Positions 16,831 to 28,036 of a DNA stretch of 64,000 nt are shown piece after piece. Source of the stretch: Thiocystis minor (GTDB lineage Bacteria; Pseudomonadota; Gammaproteobacteria; Chromatiales; Chromatiaceae); assembly GCF_016653465.1 (NCBI RefSeq), contig NZ_NHSQ01000157.1, forward strand, positions 46,409 through 110,408, read 5' to 3'. Position 1 is the first letter of the stretch, and the number at the start of each line of letters is the position of its first letter. The notes beneath the pieces are model-generated. The model was given only the letters and a program-made list of their open reading frames with translations. It was not told where the DNA came from and did no database searches. A program made the translations under genes and the position numbers.

Positions 16831-19080
16831 ATGAGCACGAGCGCACTCCAGCCAGAAGTCGATGACGATCTCCACGACGATGACACCCGATTCGGGACGG
16901 AGACCGAGACGATGCCCCCGATCCCCAACGATATCGATCTCGACGACCCCAGTCTCTATCTCAACCGTGAGCTAACCTGGCTGGCGTTCAATCGCCGGGT
17001 GCTCCACGAGGCCGACGATCCGCGCACGCCGCTGCTGGAACGGGTCAAGTTCCTCGCGATCGTCAGCAACAACCTGGACGAGTTTTTCATGAAGCGCATC
17101 GGCGGGCTCAAGCAGCAGATTGCCGCCGGCGTGCACACCCCGAGCCTGGACGGACGCACCCCGCTCCAGCAGCTCAAGGAGTGTCAGGCAGCGGCCCGCG
17201 TCTTCCAGGCCCAGCAGCAGTGCATCTATGACGTTCTGATGGAGGAACTGGTCGGGCAGGACATCCGCATCACCCATCACGACGAGTTGCCGTCCGATGC
17301 GCGCGAACGGCTGCGCGAACATTTCCGCGCCAATATCTTTCCCATGCTCACCCCGCTAGCGATGGATCCGGCGCACCCCTTCCCGTTCATCTCCAACCTG
17401 GCGCTGAATCTGTTGGTCACGCTGCGCTTTCCCGGTGGACAGGAAGTCTACATGGCCCGCGTCAAGGTGCCTGTGAGCAAGGACGTGTCCAAACGACTGA
17501 TCGCGGTCGACGGCAGCCACACCTACGTGACCCTCGAAGACCTTATGGTCAACAATCTGGACATGCTGTTTCCTGGCATGGAAATCGTGTCCTGCGGTCT
17601 GTTCCGGGTGACCCGCAACGCCATTGTCGAGCCCGACGCGGAGGCCGCCAACGATCTGCTGGAGATGATCGAAACCGAACTGCGCGAGCGCCATTTCGCG
17701 CCCATCGTGCGGCTGGAGGTGCAGCCCGGCATGGAGCCCACCCATCGCGGCATGCTGGCCGCCGAACTGGGTCTGAACGAGGACGAGGACGTGTTCGAGG
17801 TGGAGGGCATGATGGCCCTGCGCGATCTGTTCGAGCTGGCCGGGATCGACAAACCGGAACTGCACGATAAGTCACATCGTCCGGTGGATCATCCGCTGCT
17901 GGCCAACGATCGGCGCAACATCTTCCATATCGTCCGCGAAAACGGCCCCATCCTGCTCCAGCATCCCTACCAGCCCTTCAGCACCACGGTGGAGCGTTTT
18001 CTGCGCACCGCCGCCGAGGATCCCAAGGTGCTGGCGATCAAGATGACCCTCTACCGCACCTCCGCCGGCGCCATCCTGGATTCGCTGATCGAGGCCGCGC
18101 GCAACGGTAAGCAGGTCGCTGTGCTGGTCGAACTCAAGGCGCGCTTCGACGAGGCGGCCAACATCGGCTGGGCGCGCCGCCTGGAGGCTGAGGGCATTCA
18201 TGTCAACTATGGGGTCATGGGACTCAAGACCCATAGCAAACTCATTTTCATCGTGCGCCGCGATTATGCCCAACTACGCCGCTACTACCATATCGGCACC
18301 GGCAACTATCACGCGGGCACCGCCAAGCTCTACACGGATCTTGGCATGCTCGGTTGCGACGAGGACATCGGCCAGGATCTGACCGAACTCTTCAACTATC
18401 TGACCGGCTACTCGCCGCCGCCGAGCTACCGCAAGATCCTGGCCGCGCCCTACAACCTCAAGCGCGGTATCGTCGACAAAATCAACCGCGAGATCGAGCA
18501 GCACAAACGCAACGGCGATGGCCTGATCCAGATGAAGATGAACGCGCTGGAGGATGCCGACATCACCCGCGCGCTCTACAAGGCCAGCCGCGCCGGGGTG
18601 CAGGTCGATCTCATCATCCGCGACACCTGCCGCTTCCGTCCCGGACTGCCCGGCATCAGCGAGAAGGCGCGCGTCGTCAGCATCGTCGGGCGTTTTCTGG
18701 AGCACGGACGGATCATCTATTTCCGCAACGGCGGCGAGGAGGAGTATTACATCGGCTCCGCGGACATGATGGGCCGCAACCTGGACAGCCGGGTCGAGGT
18801 CCATGCCCCGGTGGAGAATCCCGAACTGCGTCAGGAACTCCGTCTGATTCTGGACGTGCAGTTCGCCGACACCCGCTCCGCCTGGGACATGGACGCGGAC
18901 GGCAACTACACCCAGCGCACCCCCGAGGACGACAGCACCAAGGGAGCACAGGAGACCTTGATCGGGGTGGCCGAAAAACGTCTCGTCGCCGCCGCCAAGC
19001 ATAAGGAGAAGAAGGTCCGCTCCAAGCTATTGAGCCATTTTCAATGGCGGCTGAGAGACCGGAATCTGACGAGCAGCTAA
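16831..19080 (+). CDS. ppk1: Polyphosphate kinase
   Basis: Ppk1 reversibly polymerises the gamma-phosphate of ATP into inorganic polyphosphate. The 749-residue protein has the full domain order: an acidic N-terminal tail (residues 1-45) not usual in the family, then the N domain starting SLYLNRELTWLAFNRRVL, the head domain, and two phospholipase-D-like C domains. The autophosphorylated His is in the GLKTHSKLIFIVRR region, and the RYYHIGTGNYHAGTAKLYTD and YIGSADMMGRNLDSRVE segments are present. It converges on ppx, 101 bases away. The IS end lies about 100 bases upstream and may affect its promoter. Confidence 0.95.
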   Translation: MSTSALQPEVDDDLHDDDTRFGTETETMPPIPNDIDLDDPSLYLNRELTWLAFNRRVLHEADDPRTPLLERVKFLAIVSNNLDEFFMKRIGGLKQQIAAGVHTPSLDGRTPLQQLKECQAAARVFQAQQQCIYDVLMEELVGQDIRITHHDELPSDARERLREHFRANIFPMLTPLAMDPAHPFPFISNLALNLLVTLRFPGGQEVYMARVKVPVSKDVSKRLIAVDGSHTYVTLEDLMVNNLDMLFPGMEIVSCGLFRVTRNAIVEPDAEAANDLLEMIETELRERHFAPIVRLEVQPGMEPTHRGMLAAELGLNEDEDVFEVEGMMALRDLFELAGIDKPELHDKSHRPVDHPLLANDRRNIFHIVRENGPILLQHPYQPFSTTVERFLRTAAEDPKVLAIKMTLYRTSAGAILDSLIEAARNGKQVAVLVELKARFDEAANIGWARRLEAEGIHVNYGVMGLKTHSKLIFIVRRDYAQLRRYYHIGTGNYHAGTAKLYTDLGMLGCDEDIGQDLTELFNYLTGYSPPPSYRKILAAPYNLKRGIVDKINREIEQHKRNGDGLIQMKMNALEDADITRALYKASRAGVQVDLIIRDTCRFRPGLPGISEKARVVSIVGRFLEHGRIIYFRNGGEEEYYIGSADMMGRNLDSRVEVHAPVENPELRQELRLILDVQFADTRSAWDMDADGNYTQRTPEDDSTKGAQETLIGVAEKRLVAAAKHKEKKVRSKLLSHFQWRLRDRNLTSS

Positions 19081-19181
19081 CCGCACCCCGAACATCGGCG
19101 TGCGCGGCGATGGAGGCGGCAGGATCCAACGAGCAGCGGGTCTATGCCGCCGCCTTGCACACCAATTCCACACGGATCTCG

Positions 19182-20702
19182 TCAGCTAAAAGTCAGCAGA
19201 ATCCCCGCGCTGGCAAGCCGTTCGGCTTCCTGCTCCAACTCCAATTGCGTGAGCGGATGACGGGCAAGCCAATCGTCCGGAAAGCTCAGGGCGAGCCGTT
19301 CTCCATCCGCCAGCAGGGTCGGGCTGGGCTTGTTCGCCGCGGAACGCCCGCGATGCAGGAGCGCCGCCAGACGCAGGATCACGCACAGACGGCGGGCGCA
19401 CGCCTGTTCCGCCTTGGGCAGCGCCGCGAATTCCTGTACCGGAAATTTGCGCCGGTGGCCCAGCACAAGGGCCGCGAGCACCATCTGTTCCTGTCGGGAG
19501 AAGCCCGCGAGATCCGCGTTGCGCAGCAGATAGGCGCCATGCTTCTGATATTGACTGTGGGCCACCATGAGGCCGATCTCATGCAGCCGGGCCGCCCAGG
19601 AGAGCATGAGCGGATGATCGGGGTCGTTCAGCGCCCAGGGGGTCGCGAGTTGGCGGTAGACCACGAGGGCGGTGGCCTGGACGCGCCGACCATGCACCGG
19701 GTCAATCTGAAATTGTCGGCAGAGCGTCGCGACGGTGCGCTCGCGTACATCCTCGTGCTGATGACGCCCCATCATTTCATAAATCACGCCCTCCCGAAGG
19801 GCGTAGTCGGAAACTTGCATGTGTTCGATCCCGAGCGCCTCGAAGACCGATCGCAAGACGGCCACGCCGCCCGCGAAGACCGGTTTGCGCTCTTCGGTTA
19901 GTCCCTTCAGGGTGATGTTGGAGGTCTTCTCGGCCTCGACCAACGCGCGGCTTAGGCAAGTCAGGGACTCGGCGGAAATGCCGTCATCGCACCAACCCTC
20001 GGCGTTGACCACGGCCGCGATCGAGCGGATGGTTCCCGAGCTGCCGACGGCTTTTCGCCAGCCGGCCCGGCGGAACAACTCCCTGACAGGTCTGACTTCC
20101 AGGGCGCCCGCCAGTTCCGCCTTCTGCATGGCCTTGGCCGTGATGCGCCCATCCGCGAAATACTTGCGCGAGAGGCTGACGCAGCCCATGTGCAGGCTTT
20201 CGCGCAAGCGTGGCGAAAAGCCCTGGCCGACGATGATCTCGGTGCTGCCACCGCCGATATCGACCACCAGCCGACGCTCGGCGCCAGCCGCTAGTCCGTG
20301 CGCAACCCCCAGATAGATCAGGCGCGCCTCTTCACGGCCGGCAATGACATCGATGGGATGGCCGAGCGCGGCCTCGGCGCGTTCGACGAAACCCGTATCG
20401 GGCCGCAACTGTCTCAGCGTATTGGTCCCGACCGCGCGCACGCTGCCGGCGGGGAAGGCGCGCAGCCGTTGACCGAAGCGCTCCAGGCAGGCCAAGGCGC
20501 GCTCGGCGACCTCGGGGGTTAGCGATTTGTCATCGCTCAGTCCTTCGCCGAGACGGACCATCTCCCGGAGCCGGTCGGTGATCCGCATATGACCGTCGTC
20601 GAGTTGGGCGACAATCATGTGAAAGCTGTTGGAACCGAGATCGACCGCCGCGACGATTTCGCGCGGCGGGTTGTCGGTTGCCTGGTTGAATGTTTCAGGC
20701 AT
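19182..20702 (-). CDS. ppx: Exopolyphosphatase (Ppx/GppA family)
   Basis: The product has 506 residues. The N-terminal ASKHA ATPase-like fold shows AAVDLGSNSFHMIVAQ, VGTNTLRQLR, the loop VIAGREEARLIYLGV and VVDIGGGSTEIIVG. A C-terminal HD-like domain (about 315-506) includes RLHEIGLMVAHSQYQKHGAY. Such enzymes release phosphate from polyphosphate ends or convert pppGpp to ppGpp. Pairing with ppk1 supports the exopolyphosphatase role, although GppA activity cannot be excluded. ATG 20702 (MPETFNQATDN) fits the family; the longer frame to 20849 reads as non-coding. Confidence 0.92.
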   Translation of the reverse strand: MPETFNQATDNPPREIVAAVDLGSNSFHMIVAQLDDGHMRITDRLREMVRLGEGLSDDKSLTPEVAERALACLERFGQRLRAFPAGSVRAVGTNTLRQLRPDTGFVERAEAALGHPIDVIAGREEARLIYLGVAHGLAAGAERRLVVDIGGGSTEIIVGQGFSPRLRESLHMGCVSLSRKYFADGRITAKAMQKAELAGALEVRPVRELFRRAGWRKAVGSSGTIRSIAAVVNAEGWCDDGISAESLTCLSRALVEAEKTSNITLKGLTEERKPVFAGGVAVLRSVFEALGIEHMQVSDYALREGVIYEMMGRHQHEDVRERTVATLCRQFQIDPVHGRRVQATALVVYRQLATPWALNDPDHPLMLSWAARLHEIGLMVAHSQYQKHGAYLLRNADLAGFSRQEQMVLAALVLGHRRKFPVQEFAALPKAEQACARRLCVILRLAALLHRGRSAANKPSPTLLADGERLALSFPDDWLARHPLTQLELEQEAERLASAGILLTFS

Positions 20703-20905
20703 GAGCGGGGGATCCGGCGCCGGGGATGGGTGCGCATGGTAACAGAATCTTGAAAAGGGCGGGGCAAGGGGCAGCTTTACGGATTTCCGCGGTCGTGTCT
20801 TGATGCGGGATGGGGCGATCTCGAAAAAATATCTTTCAATTGGCCACATTTTCTGGTATACGCACCGCTGAATGATTGCCTTGTAACACCCTGAGGTATT
20901 GGGAC

Positions 20906-21085
20906 ATGCTGGACACTGAAAATAGCTACGGACAGGAAGTCAACGAGCGGATTCCGCCGATGACGGCCCAGGAATCGCGCGGTCAGGCGGCGAGCCTGGA
21001 TATCCGCCGGCGGATCGAGCACATGCGCGAACTCAAGCGTCTGCGCGATCTGCTGGACGATCCGGAGTTCGATGAGTTGAATTAA
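20906..21085 (+). CDS. Small charged protein, PA3496-family-like
   Basis: The product has 59 residues and is highly charged, with no membrane segment. The C-terminal half (DIRRRIEHMRELKRLRDLLD, then DPEFDEL) resembles the arginine-rich helix and acidic end of the short proteins annotated as the PA3496 family, whose proposed link to envelope integrity is not proven. The ATG at 20906 is chosen, with one at 20876 in frame but less likely. It is divergent from ppx, and a possible -10 (TATACG) lies near 20856. Confidence 0.5.
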   Translation: MLDTENSYGQEVNERIPPMTAQESRGQAASLDIRRRIEHMRELKRLRDLLDDPEFDELN

Positions 21086-21086
21086 A

Positions 21087-21338
21087 TCAGCACGCCGTCC
21101 GAGTGCGCCAGAGACGCGAGAAATCGAACTCGACATCGATCTCGAACAACGCCTCGCAGCGGGGGCAATTGTCGAGCGCCTCGTCGAGTTGCCGGACCAC
21201 GCGCATTCCGAGCCGTTGACGGGAGATCCCCGGCAAAGGCGACATGGCCAGCGCCACGCCGTCGATCAATTCCCAGTCGCCTTCCCAATGACGGTAATCA
21301 TCCAAGGTATAACGCTCGTTCGCTGGCTGGACGTGCAT
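21087..21338 (-). pseudogene. Truncated Uma2-family (DUF820) endonuclease-like gene
   Basis: From MHVQPANERYTLDDYRHW the frame follows the Uma2 family (restriction-endonuclease-like fold): YTLDDYRHWEGDWELIDGVA, AMSPLPG, RQ.LD.AL, then FEID. The family normally has about 180-200 residues and continues with a PD and ExK core. Here the frame stops at residue 83 after an unrelated tail (RLWRTRTAC), exactly where the neighbouring small gene ends on the other strand. The catalytic part is missing, so this is a remnant. Uma2 genes are common as mobile-type families in cyanobacteria and purple sulfur bacteria. Confidence 0.65.
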
Positions 21339-21478
21339 GGCATGCCTCGCGGATGACATGGTTGATCGCGACGTTCGCCGCTCCTGCCCAAGCCGCTTGA
21401 CGTGGCAGGCCAAGTTTGCGACAGCGAGGATGTTAAGACAATTTCCGCAAAAAGCCATCGTGGGATGTCTCGAACGCC

Positions 21479-24400
21479 TCACGCGCACTCGCCAGCCGGC
21501 GGCGAGTCCGCCGGCGCTTCTCGCGGCGCGCGCCGTAGCCGAATCTCCAGCGGCTCGCGCGCGGACAGGTGAACATCGCGCTGCGGGAAGGCCATCAATA
21601 ATCCGTTCCGGGCGAAGGATTCATAGATTGCCTGGTGCAACTCGGTGATGACGCCGATGCGCTCGTCGAGCGAGTCCAGATAGCAGCGCAGGATCACGGT
21701 CAGCGCGTTGTCTCCGAAACCCTCGAAGCTGACTAAGGGGGCCGGATCGTCAAGCACTTTTACGTGCTGCTCGGCGATCTGCCTCAGGAGCGATAGCGCC
21801 AGTTTGGTATCGCTGCCATATTCGATGCCGATCGGGATGGTGATGCGATTCTGTTGGTCGGTCAGCGTCCAGTTCAATAACCGCTCGGTGATGAATTCCT
21901 TGTTCGGCACCAGCAGTTCCTGCTTATCCCAGTTGCGGATGGTGGTGGCGCGAATCTGGATATTGGTCACCACGCCCGTGGTCTCGCCGATGGTCACGAT
22001 GTCGCCGACCCGCACCGGACGCTCGAACAGAATGATGAGACCGCTGATGAAATTGGCGACGATTTCCTGAAGACCGAAGCCGATGCCCACACCCAAGGCG
22101 GCAACCAGCCACTGCACTTGCGACCAACTGAACCCCATGGTGCTGAAGGCGAGCAGGAAGGCGACCGCCGTGATGAAATAGCTCACCAGGGTCTTGATGG
22201 CATAGCGTCCCCCGGCGGACACCGAGGCGCTTTGCAGTAACAGGATTTCCAGGAGCGCGGGCAGGTTCCTGGCCGCGACCGTCGCGATGAACACGATCAC
22301 CAGCACCAGGCCAACATCCGCCGCGGTGACGGGGATCCGTTGTTCGCTGCCGTCGACCATGCCGGTGTAATGCCAGAGCGCGAACTCCTCGAACACCGTA
22401 AAGGCGGGAAGCACATCGGACCAGGTCAGCCAGAGTCCAACAAAGGCGCTGAAGAAGATCGAGGCATTGATGAGTCGGCGGGTTTGCTCGTCCAGGGCGG
22501 CAAGATCGGGTTCCGGCTCTTCCGCCGGCGAGACCTCCGAGGCAGGCGCCCCCTCTGTCCGCTCGGTCTCTGCCTGGGCGCGTCGCGTCGCCTGTCGGTC
22601 AAGCGCGGCCTGCAGGGCCAGCCGGCGTCGGGTGACGATTAGCCAGCGCACGATCGATTGATGCAGCACCACGAGGGCCAGCACGAGCCAGGTCTGATAG
22701 ACCAGCGATTGAAAAAGCACGCCCGCAGTATAGACGTAACCGAACAGCGCCAGGCCGGCCAGGGCCAACGGCCCGCCGACGATGAAGGGAAACCAGAGAT
22801 GGCGCAGACGGCTGAGCCAGCCGTTCGGTTGTGCCGCGAGCATCCGCTTCAGGACGCCCCGCTCGGGATGCAGCAGACGGGCAAAAAAGATCGCGAAGCC
22901 GAGCATGCTGGCAACCAGCGTCAGGCGTCCCAGACTGCCGGTGTAGGCGGAATCGTTATGGTTGTAGAGGGTGACAGTGATCAGGGCGGTGGGGATGATA
23001 TAGAGGCTAAACCAGTCGAAATCGCGCCGGAGACTCTTGAGGGTCTCGCCGCTCCAGCGGAAGTGCCGATCGGCGACGCCGCCCGGAATGCAGAGCATGC
23101 GAAATGCCCGCAGATAATACAGCCCGAAGGAGACTTCGGCGAGCGCGGCCCCGAAGGCGCGCGTAAAGGCGGTGGCATCCACCGAGAGGAGCAACTGCTG
23201 GCCCAGCACCCAGGCCAGCAACGGCAGCGGCAGGGCCGCCAGCAGGGTCAGGCCGATGGCCTGGAGCGTAAAGCGGAGATGATCGGTACGCACCCGCCGC
23301 AAGGGTTCGGCGGTGGCGCGGATCGCGCGCCGGAGCGACGAAATCTTCCAGAACAACAGCGCAACGCCGCCGAGCCCCAGCCAGAACGGGAACGCGTGCC
23401 GGATTCGCTCGGCGAGAACCTCCGCGACCTCCAGCCAGCCCTCCCAGGAAAACATCCAGGCCATGGCGGCGGGCAGCGCGCGCAGGGTATCCAGATTCAC
23501 CATTGAGGTACTGCGGACCCAGAGCAGTCGTTCGGCCAGGAATTCATCGTAGATGTCGGCGCTCAGGACGACCTGCTCGGCGGCATAATTCAACTCGCCA
23601 AGCTGACGGATGTACTCGTCCTCGACGCTCAGCGCCTGCTCAATCAATGGTTTGCGCTGTCGCAGCGTCTCGGTGAGCTGGCTATGGACTTGAGGCTCCC
23701 GGGCGGAGTCGTCATTCGTGGTCAATTCGCCGAGATAACGAGCGAGGTCACGCAACCGGCGCTCTTCTTCCCGGTAGCGGATCTGACGCAGGGTGGCTTC
23801 GGCGATCTCGTCCTCCCGCGCCTCGATCGTTTTTCGATACTCCCCCAGATCGGGAAGTTGACTGCGCCGATCCAGCAGCACCTGACCGAGCGCCTTGCTT
23901 AATCCCGCCGCGTCCAGCCGCTGTCTGGCACCGCGAAAATCCTCCTCGATGCGTTTGCGTTCGCTCTCGATCCGGGCGAGTTCGCCGCTCATTCCATCCA
24001 GCTTTTGGGCGAGTTTCCCCAGCGAGTCGGTGATGTCCGCGTTCTGTTCGGTCAGCTCGCGCACCAGCGGGTGTTTGTCTTCCGCCGCCCGCTTCGCTTC
24101 CTCGGAAGCCATTTGCGCCGCCTGGGCTTCATCCGTGCGGCGTTTGTTCTGCAGATCCTCCAGCAACCGCTGGCGGTTTTTCAAACGCAGCAATGACTGC
24201 GCGGCCTGGTCGCGCTGGGCCTTATAGAGCGACTCGCGGACCGATTGGCTGAGCAACTCCTGCTCGATCATGCGGCCCTCGGCCCAGAGTGCCGCGCGCT
24301 GGGTCTCCAGCGCCCAGCGGCGCGCCTGGGCAAGATCGAGCGCTTCGCCCGCGACGGTCACCTGGCTCAGGTCGGCGTCGATCTGATCAAGCTGCTGCTT

Positions 24401-24976
24401 CAACTCGGTCATGCGCGCGCGGGCCGCCGCTGGGCGATCCACGTTGCCATCGATCAGCTTCTCGAATTCGCCGACACGGGTTTCCTCGATCGCCGCATCG
24501 GCCAGCACCTTGCCCAACCGCTGGTTGATCTCCAGGGTCGGAAGGGTGTCCGGAATTTTCTCGGCCCGATCATCCGCGCTCGACGCGTCTTGCTCCAACT
24601 GTTTCAGGATGGTTGCGGTCGTCTTCGGGGCTGTCTTGAGCGATTGCGCGAAGTCGTCGGCTTTGGCGTTGAAATTGTTCGCGTCCTCCAGGTTCGATTG
24701 GGCGCGGCGATACTGCTCGATCAAGACCGCTTTCGCGGCCTTGGCCGCTTCGTCCAGTCCAGTCGCGGACTCGGCTTCGGCGATCTTGCTGGCGATCTGG
24801 CTGACAGTGGGAAGGTTGGCGGGACCGTTCGATGGCTGTGCCGCGGTCGCCATGGTCGCGACCAACAGCAGAAGCAGCAGGGCGATCGCGATGTGTCGAG
24901 CTGGTTTGGATGCGCGCGTCGCTGACGCGGCAATCGCTGGGCGAGCGCTACCCTGCAACACTGAAAAAAACGACAA
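21479..24976 (-). CDS. Large mechanosensitive channel, MscK/MscM (KefA/YjeP) type
   Basis: The protein has 1165 residues, close to E. coli MscK and MscM. An N-terminal signal-like segment (about 27-46) is followed by a long periplasmic coiled-coil part (about 50-490), then about ten membrane helices. The conserved MscS core ends it: LVAALGVGIGFGLQEIVANF lines the pore, followed by GLIILFERPVRVGDIVTIG and the cytoplasmic beta and alpha-beta domains. It opens under membrane tension to release solutes during osmotic downshock. The start is a TTG at 24976 with GAGGTGG at good spacing. A GTG four codons later is possible. MscK and MscM cannot be told apart by eye. Confidence 0.9.
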   Translation of the reverse strand: MSFFSVLQGSARPAIAASATRASKPARHIAIALLLLLLVATMATAAQPSNGPANLPTVSQIASKIAEAESATGLDEAAKAAKAVLIEQYRRAQSNLEDANNFNAKADDFAQSLKTAPKTTATILKQLEQDASSADDRAEKIPDTLPTLEINQRLGKVLADAAIEETRVGEFEKLIDGNVDRPAAARARMTELKQQLDQIDADLSQVTVAGEALDLAQARRWALETQRAALWAEGRMIEQELLSQSVRESLYKAQRDQAAQSLLRLKNRQRLLEDLQNKRRTDEAQAAQMASEEAKRAAEDKHPLVRELTEQNADITDSLGKLAQKLDGMSGELARIESERKRIEEDFRGARQRLDAAGLSKALGQVLLDRRSQLPDLGEYRKTIEAREDEIAEATLRQIRYREEERRLRDLARYLGELTTNDDSAREPQVHSQLTETLRQRKPLIEQALSVEDEYIRQLGELNYAAEQVVLSADIYDEFLAERLLWVRSTSMVNLDTLRALPAAMAWMFSWEGWLEVAEVLAERIRHAFPFWLGLGGVALLFWKISSLRRAIRATAEPLRRVRTDHLRFTLQAIGLTLLAALPLPLLAWVLGQQLLLSVDATAFTRAFGAALAEVSFGLYYLRAFRMLCIPGGVADRHFRWSGETLKSLRRDFDWFSLYIIPTALITVTLYNHNDSAYTGSLGRLTLVASMLGFAIFFARLLHPERGVLKRMLAAQPNGWLSRLRHLWFPFIVGGPLALAGLALFGYVYTAGVLFQSLVYQTWLVLALVVLHQSIVRWLIVTRRRLALQAALDRQATRRAQAETERTEGAPASEVSPAEEPEPDLAALDEQTRRLINASIFFSAFVGLWLTWSDVLPAFTVFEEFALWHYTGMVDGSEQRIPVTAADVGLVLVIVFIATVAARNLPALLEILLLQSASVSAGGRYAIKTLVSYFITAVAFLLAFSTMGFSWSQVQWLVAALGVGIGFGLQEIVANFISGLIILFERPVRVGDIVTIGETTGVVTNIQIRATTIRNWDKQELLVPNKEFITERLLNWTLTDQQNRITIPIGIEYGSDTKLALSLLRQIAEQHVKVLDDPAPLVSFEGFGDNALTVILRCYLDSLDERIGVITELHQAIYESFARNGLLMAFPQRDVHLSAREPLEIRLRRAPREAPADSPPAGECA

Positions 24977-25057
24977 GATTCCACCTCTTCGTGATGACTG
25001 CTGAATCTGGATGGTCCGCGGTTGACCGGGGCTTGGCGTCCGGTGTGCGGGCGGCGC

Positions 25058-26445
25058 TCAGAGCGATTTGATGAACACCTTGGAATTACGCTGAAAATTA
25101 TAGAGAACCTGCTTTTCCATCGGTAGCTCATCGAGCCCGGCAGGCTGGAATCCACGTTCCTGAAACCAGTGCGCCGTCTGGGTCGTCAGCACGAACAACC
25201 GCCGGATCTGGCGCGCGCGGGCGAGCCCTTCCATGTGTTCGAGCAGACGGTCGCCACGTCGCGCGCCCCGATAATCCTGATGAACCGCGAGACAGGCCAG
25301 TTCGGCCATGCCGTCGCTCGGATAGCCGTAGAGCGCGGCGCAGGCCGTCACCAAACCGTCGCGCTCGGTCAGCACGAAGCGGTCGATTTCGGTTTCCAGA
25401 CGCTCGCGCGAGCGGCGCACCAGCACGCCGCCCTCTTCCAGCGGGCGCAGGAGTTCGAGGATCCCGGCGACATCGTCGATGCGCGCCGGGCGCAGATCCT
25501 CGAAGGGCTCGGCCGAGATCAGCGTGCCGCTGCCGTCGCGGGTGAAGAGTTCGCGCAGCAGCGCGCCATCCTGACGGCGCGCGACCAGATGGACGCGCCG
25601 AATCCCGTTGCGACAGGCATCGGCCCCGGCGCGCAGACAGACGGCGACCTCCCTGGGCAGCGTGGGATTGCCGGTCAGCAAGTCATCGACGTCGCGCGCC
25701 AGCAGATTCGGGGCGAGCCGCTCGATCTCGGCAGTGCCGGCGTGTTCGATCAGAAAAATCAGCTTGTCGGCGCCCAGGGCGACCGCCGTGCCGCGGGCCA
25801 CGTCCGCCGCGCTCAGATTGAACACTTCGCCGGTGGGCGAGTAACCCAGGGGCGGCATCAGGGCGACCGCGCCCTGTTCGAGCATCGCTCGCAGGGTGCG
25901 GTGGTCGACCCGGCGCACCGCGCCCGTGTGTCCGTGGTCGACGCCCCCGATCACGCCCAGCGGCCTTGCGGTGACAAAGTTGCCGGAGACGACCGGGATG
26001 CGCACCCCAGCCATGGGCGAGTTGGCGAGCCCCAGCGACAGCAGCGCCTCAATCTCGACCCGCACCACGCCGGCGGCCTCCTTGACGCAGGCGAGCGCCG
26101 TAGCGTCCGTCACCCGCAGGCCATTGACATAGCGCAGTTGCGCCCCCCGGCTGGCCAGACGGGACTCGATCTGCGGGCGCGCGCCATGCACCAGCACCAG
26201 CCGGATCCCGAAGCCATGGAGCAGGGCGATGTCATGCACCAGATTCGGAAAGCGGGCATCGGCGACCGCCTCGCCGCCAAAGGCGATGACAAAAGTTCGT
26301 CCGCGATGGGCGTGGATATAGGGCGTGGCCTGGCGCATCCAGTCCACGAACGGGTCGCGGCCCTGGTCGGTGTCGACCGGGGCGGAAGTCAAAGCAGGCA
26401 CGTCGGTATTGCCTCGTCGGAGAATGTTGGAAAGATTCGGACGTT

Positions 26446-26449
<4 letters not shown>
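25058..26449 (-). CDS. argA: Amino-acid N-acetyltransferase (N-acetylglutamate synthase)
   Basis: ArgA makes N-acetylglutamate from glutamate and acetyl-CoA, the first step of arginine synthesis. The 463-residue protein has the two expected parts: an amino acid kinase-like domain (about 40-290, with VIAFGGEAVAD and LVLVHGARPQIE) that normally senses arginine, and a GNAT acetyltransferase domain (about 310-455, with LAVHQDYRGARRGDRLLEHM). The start is a TTG that overlaps the stop codon of the upstream pilR-like gene as TTGA, with GGGGAT before it, so the two are translationally coupled. An argAB-type fusion with kinase activity is unlikely because the GNAT domain is present. Confidence 0.93.
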
Positions 26450-27804
<1,355 letters not shown>

Positions 27805-28036
27805 GGGCATCCGCCCCCTGTTTGATTGAACTGACGATCATGGTGGCAATGATCGATATTTTAGCGGCGATCGATCTGGGTCTGCTCTTCGGTCACAATC
27901 CGGCCCCGTTACCCTGCCCGGACAATGGTTGGCGCAAAGAGGTGACAATTTAAACAGAGTATCATCGAGAGGTGTTGCCGTAGCCGACTCCGGTCGCGGC
28001 AATCCTGTCGATCACCTGAGAGGAGGAAACCAAAGC

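Noticed and set aside
22658..23506. 282-residue plus-strand frame opposite the mechanosensitive channel gene
   Set aside because: Gln/Gly/Glu-rich antisense shadow without structure; the minus strand holds the channel.
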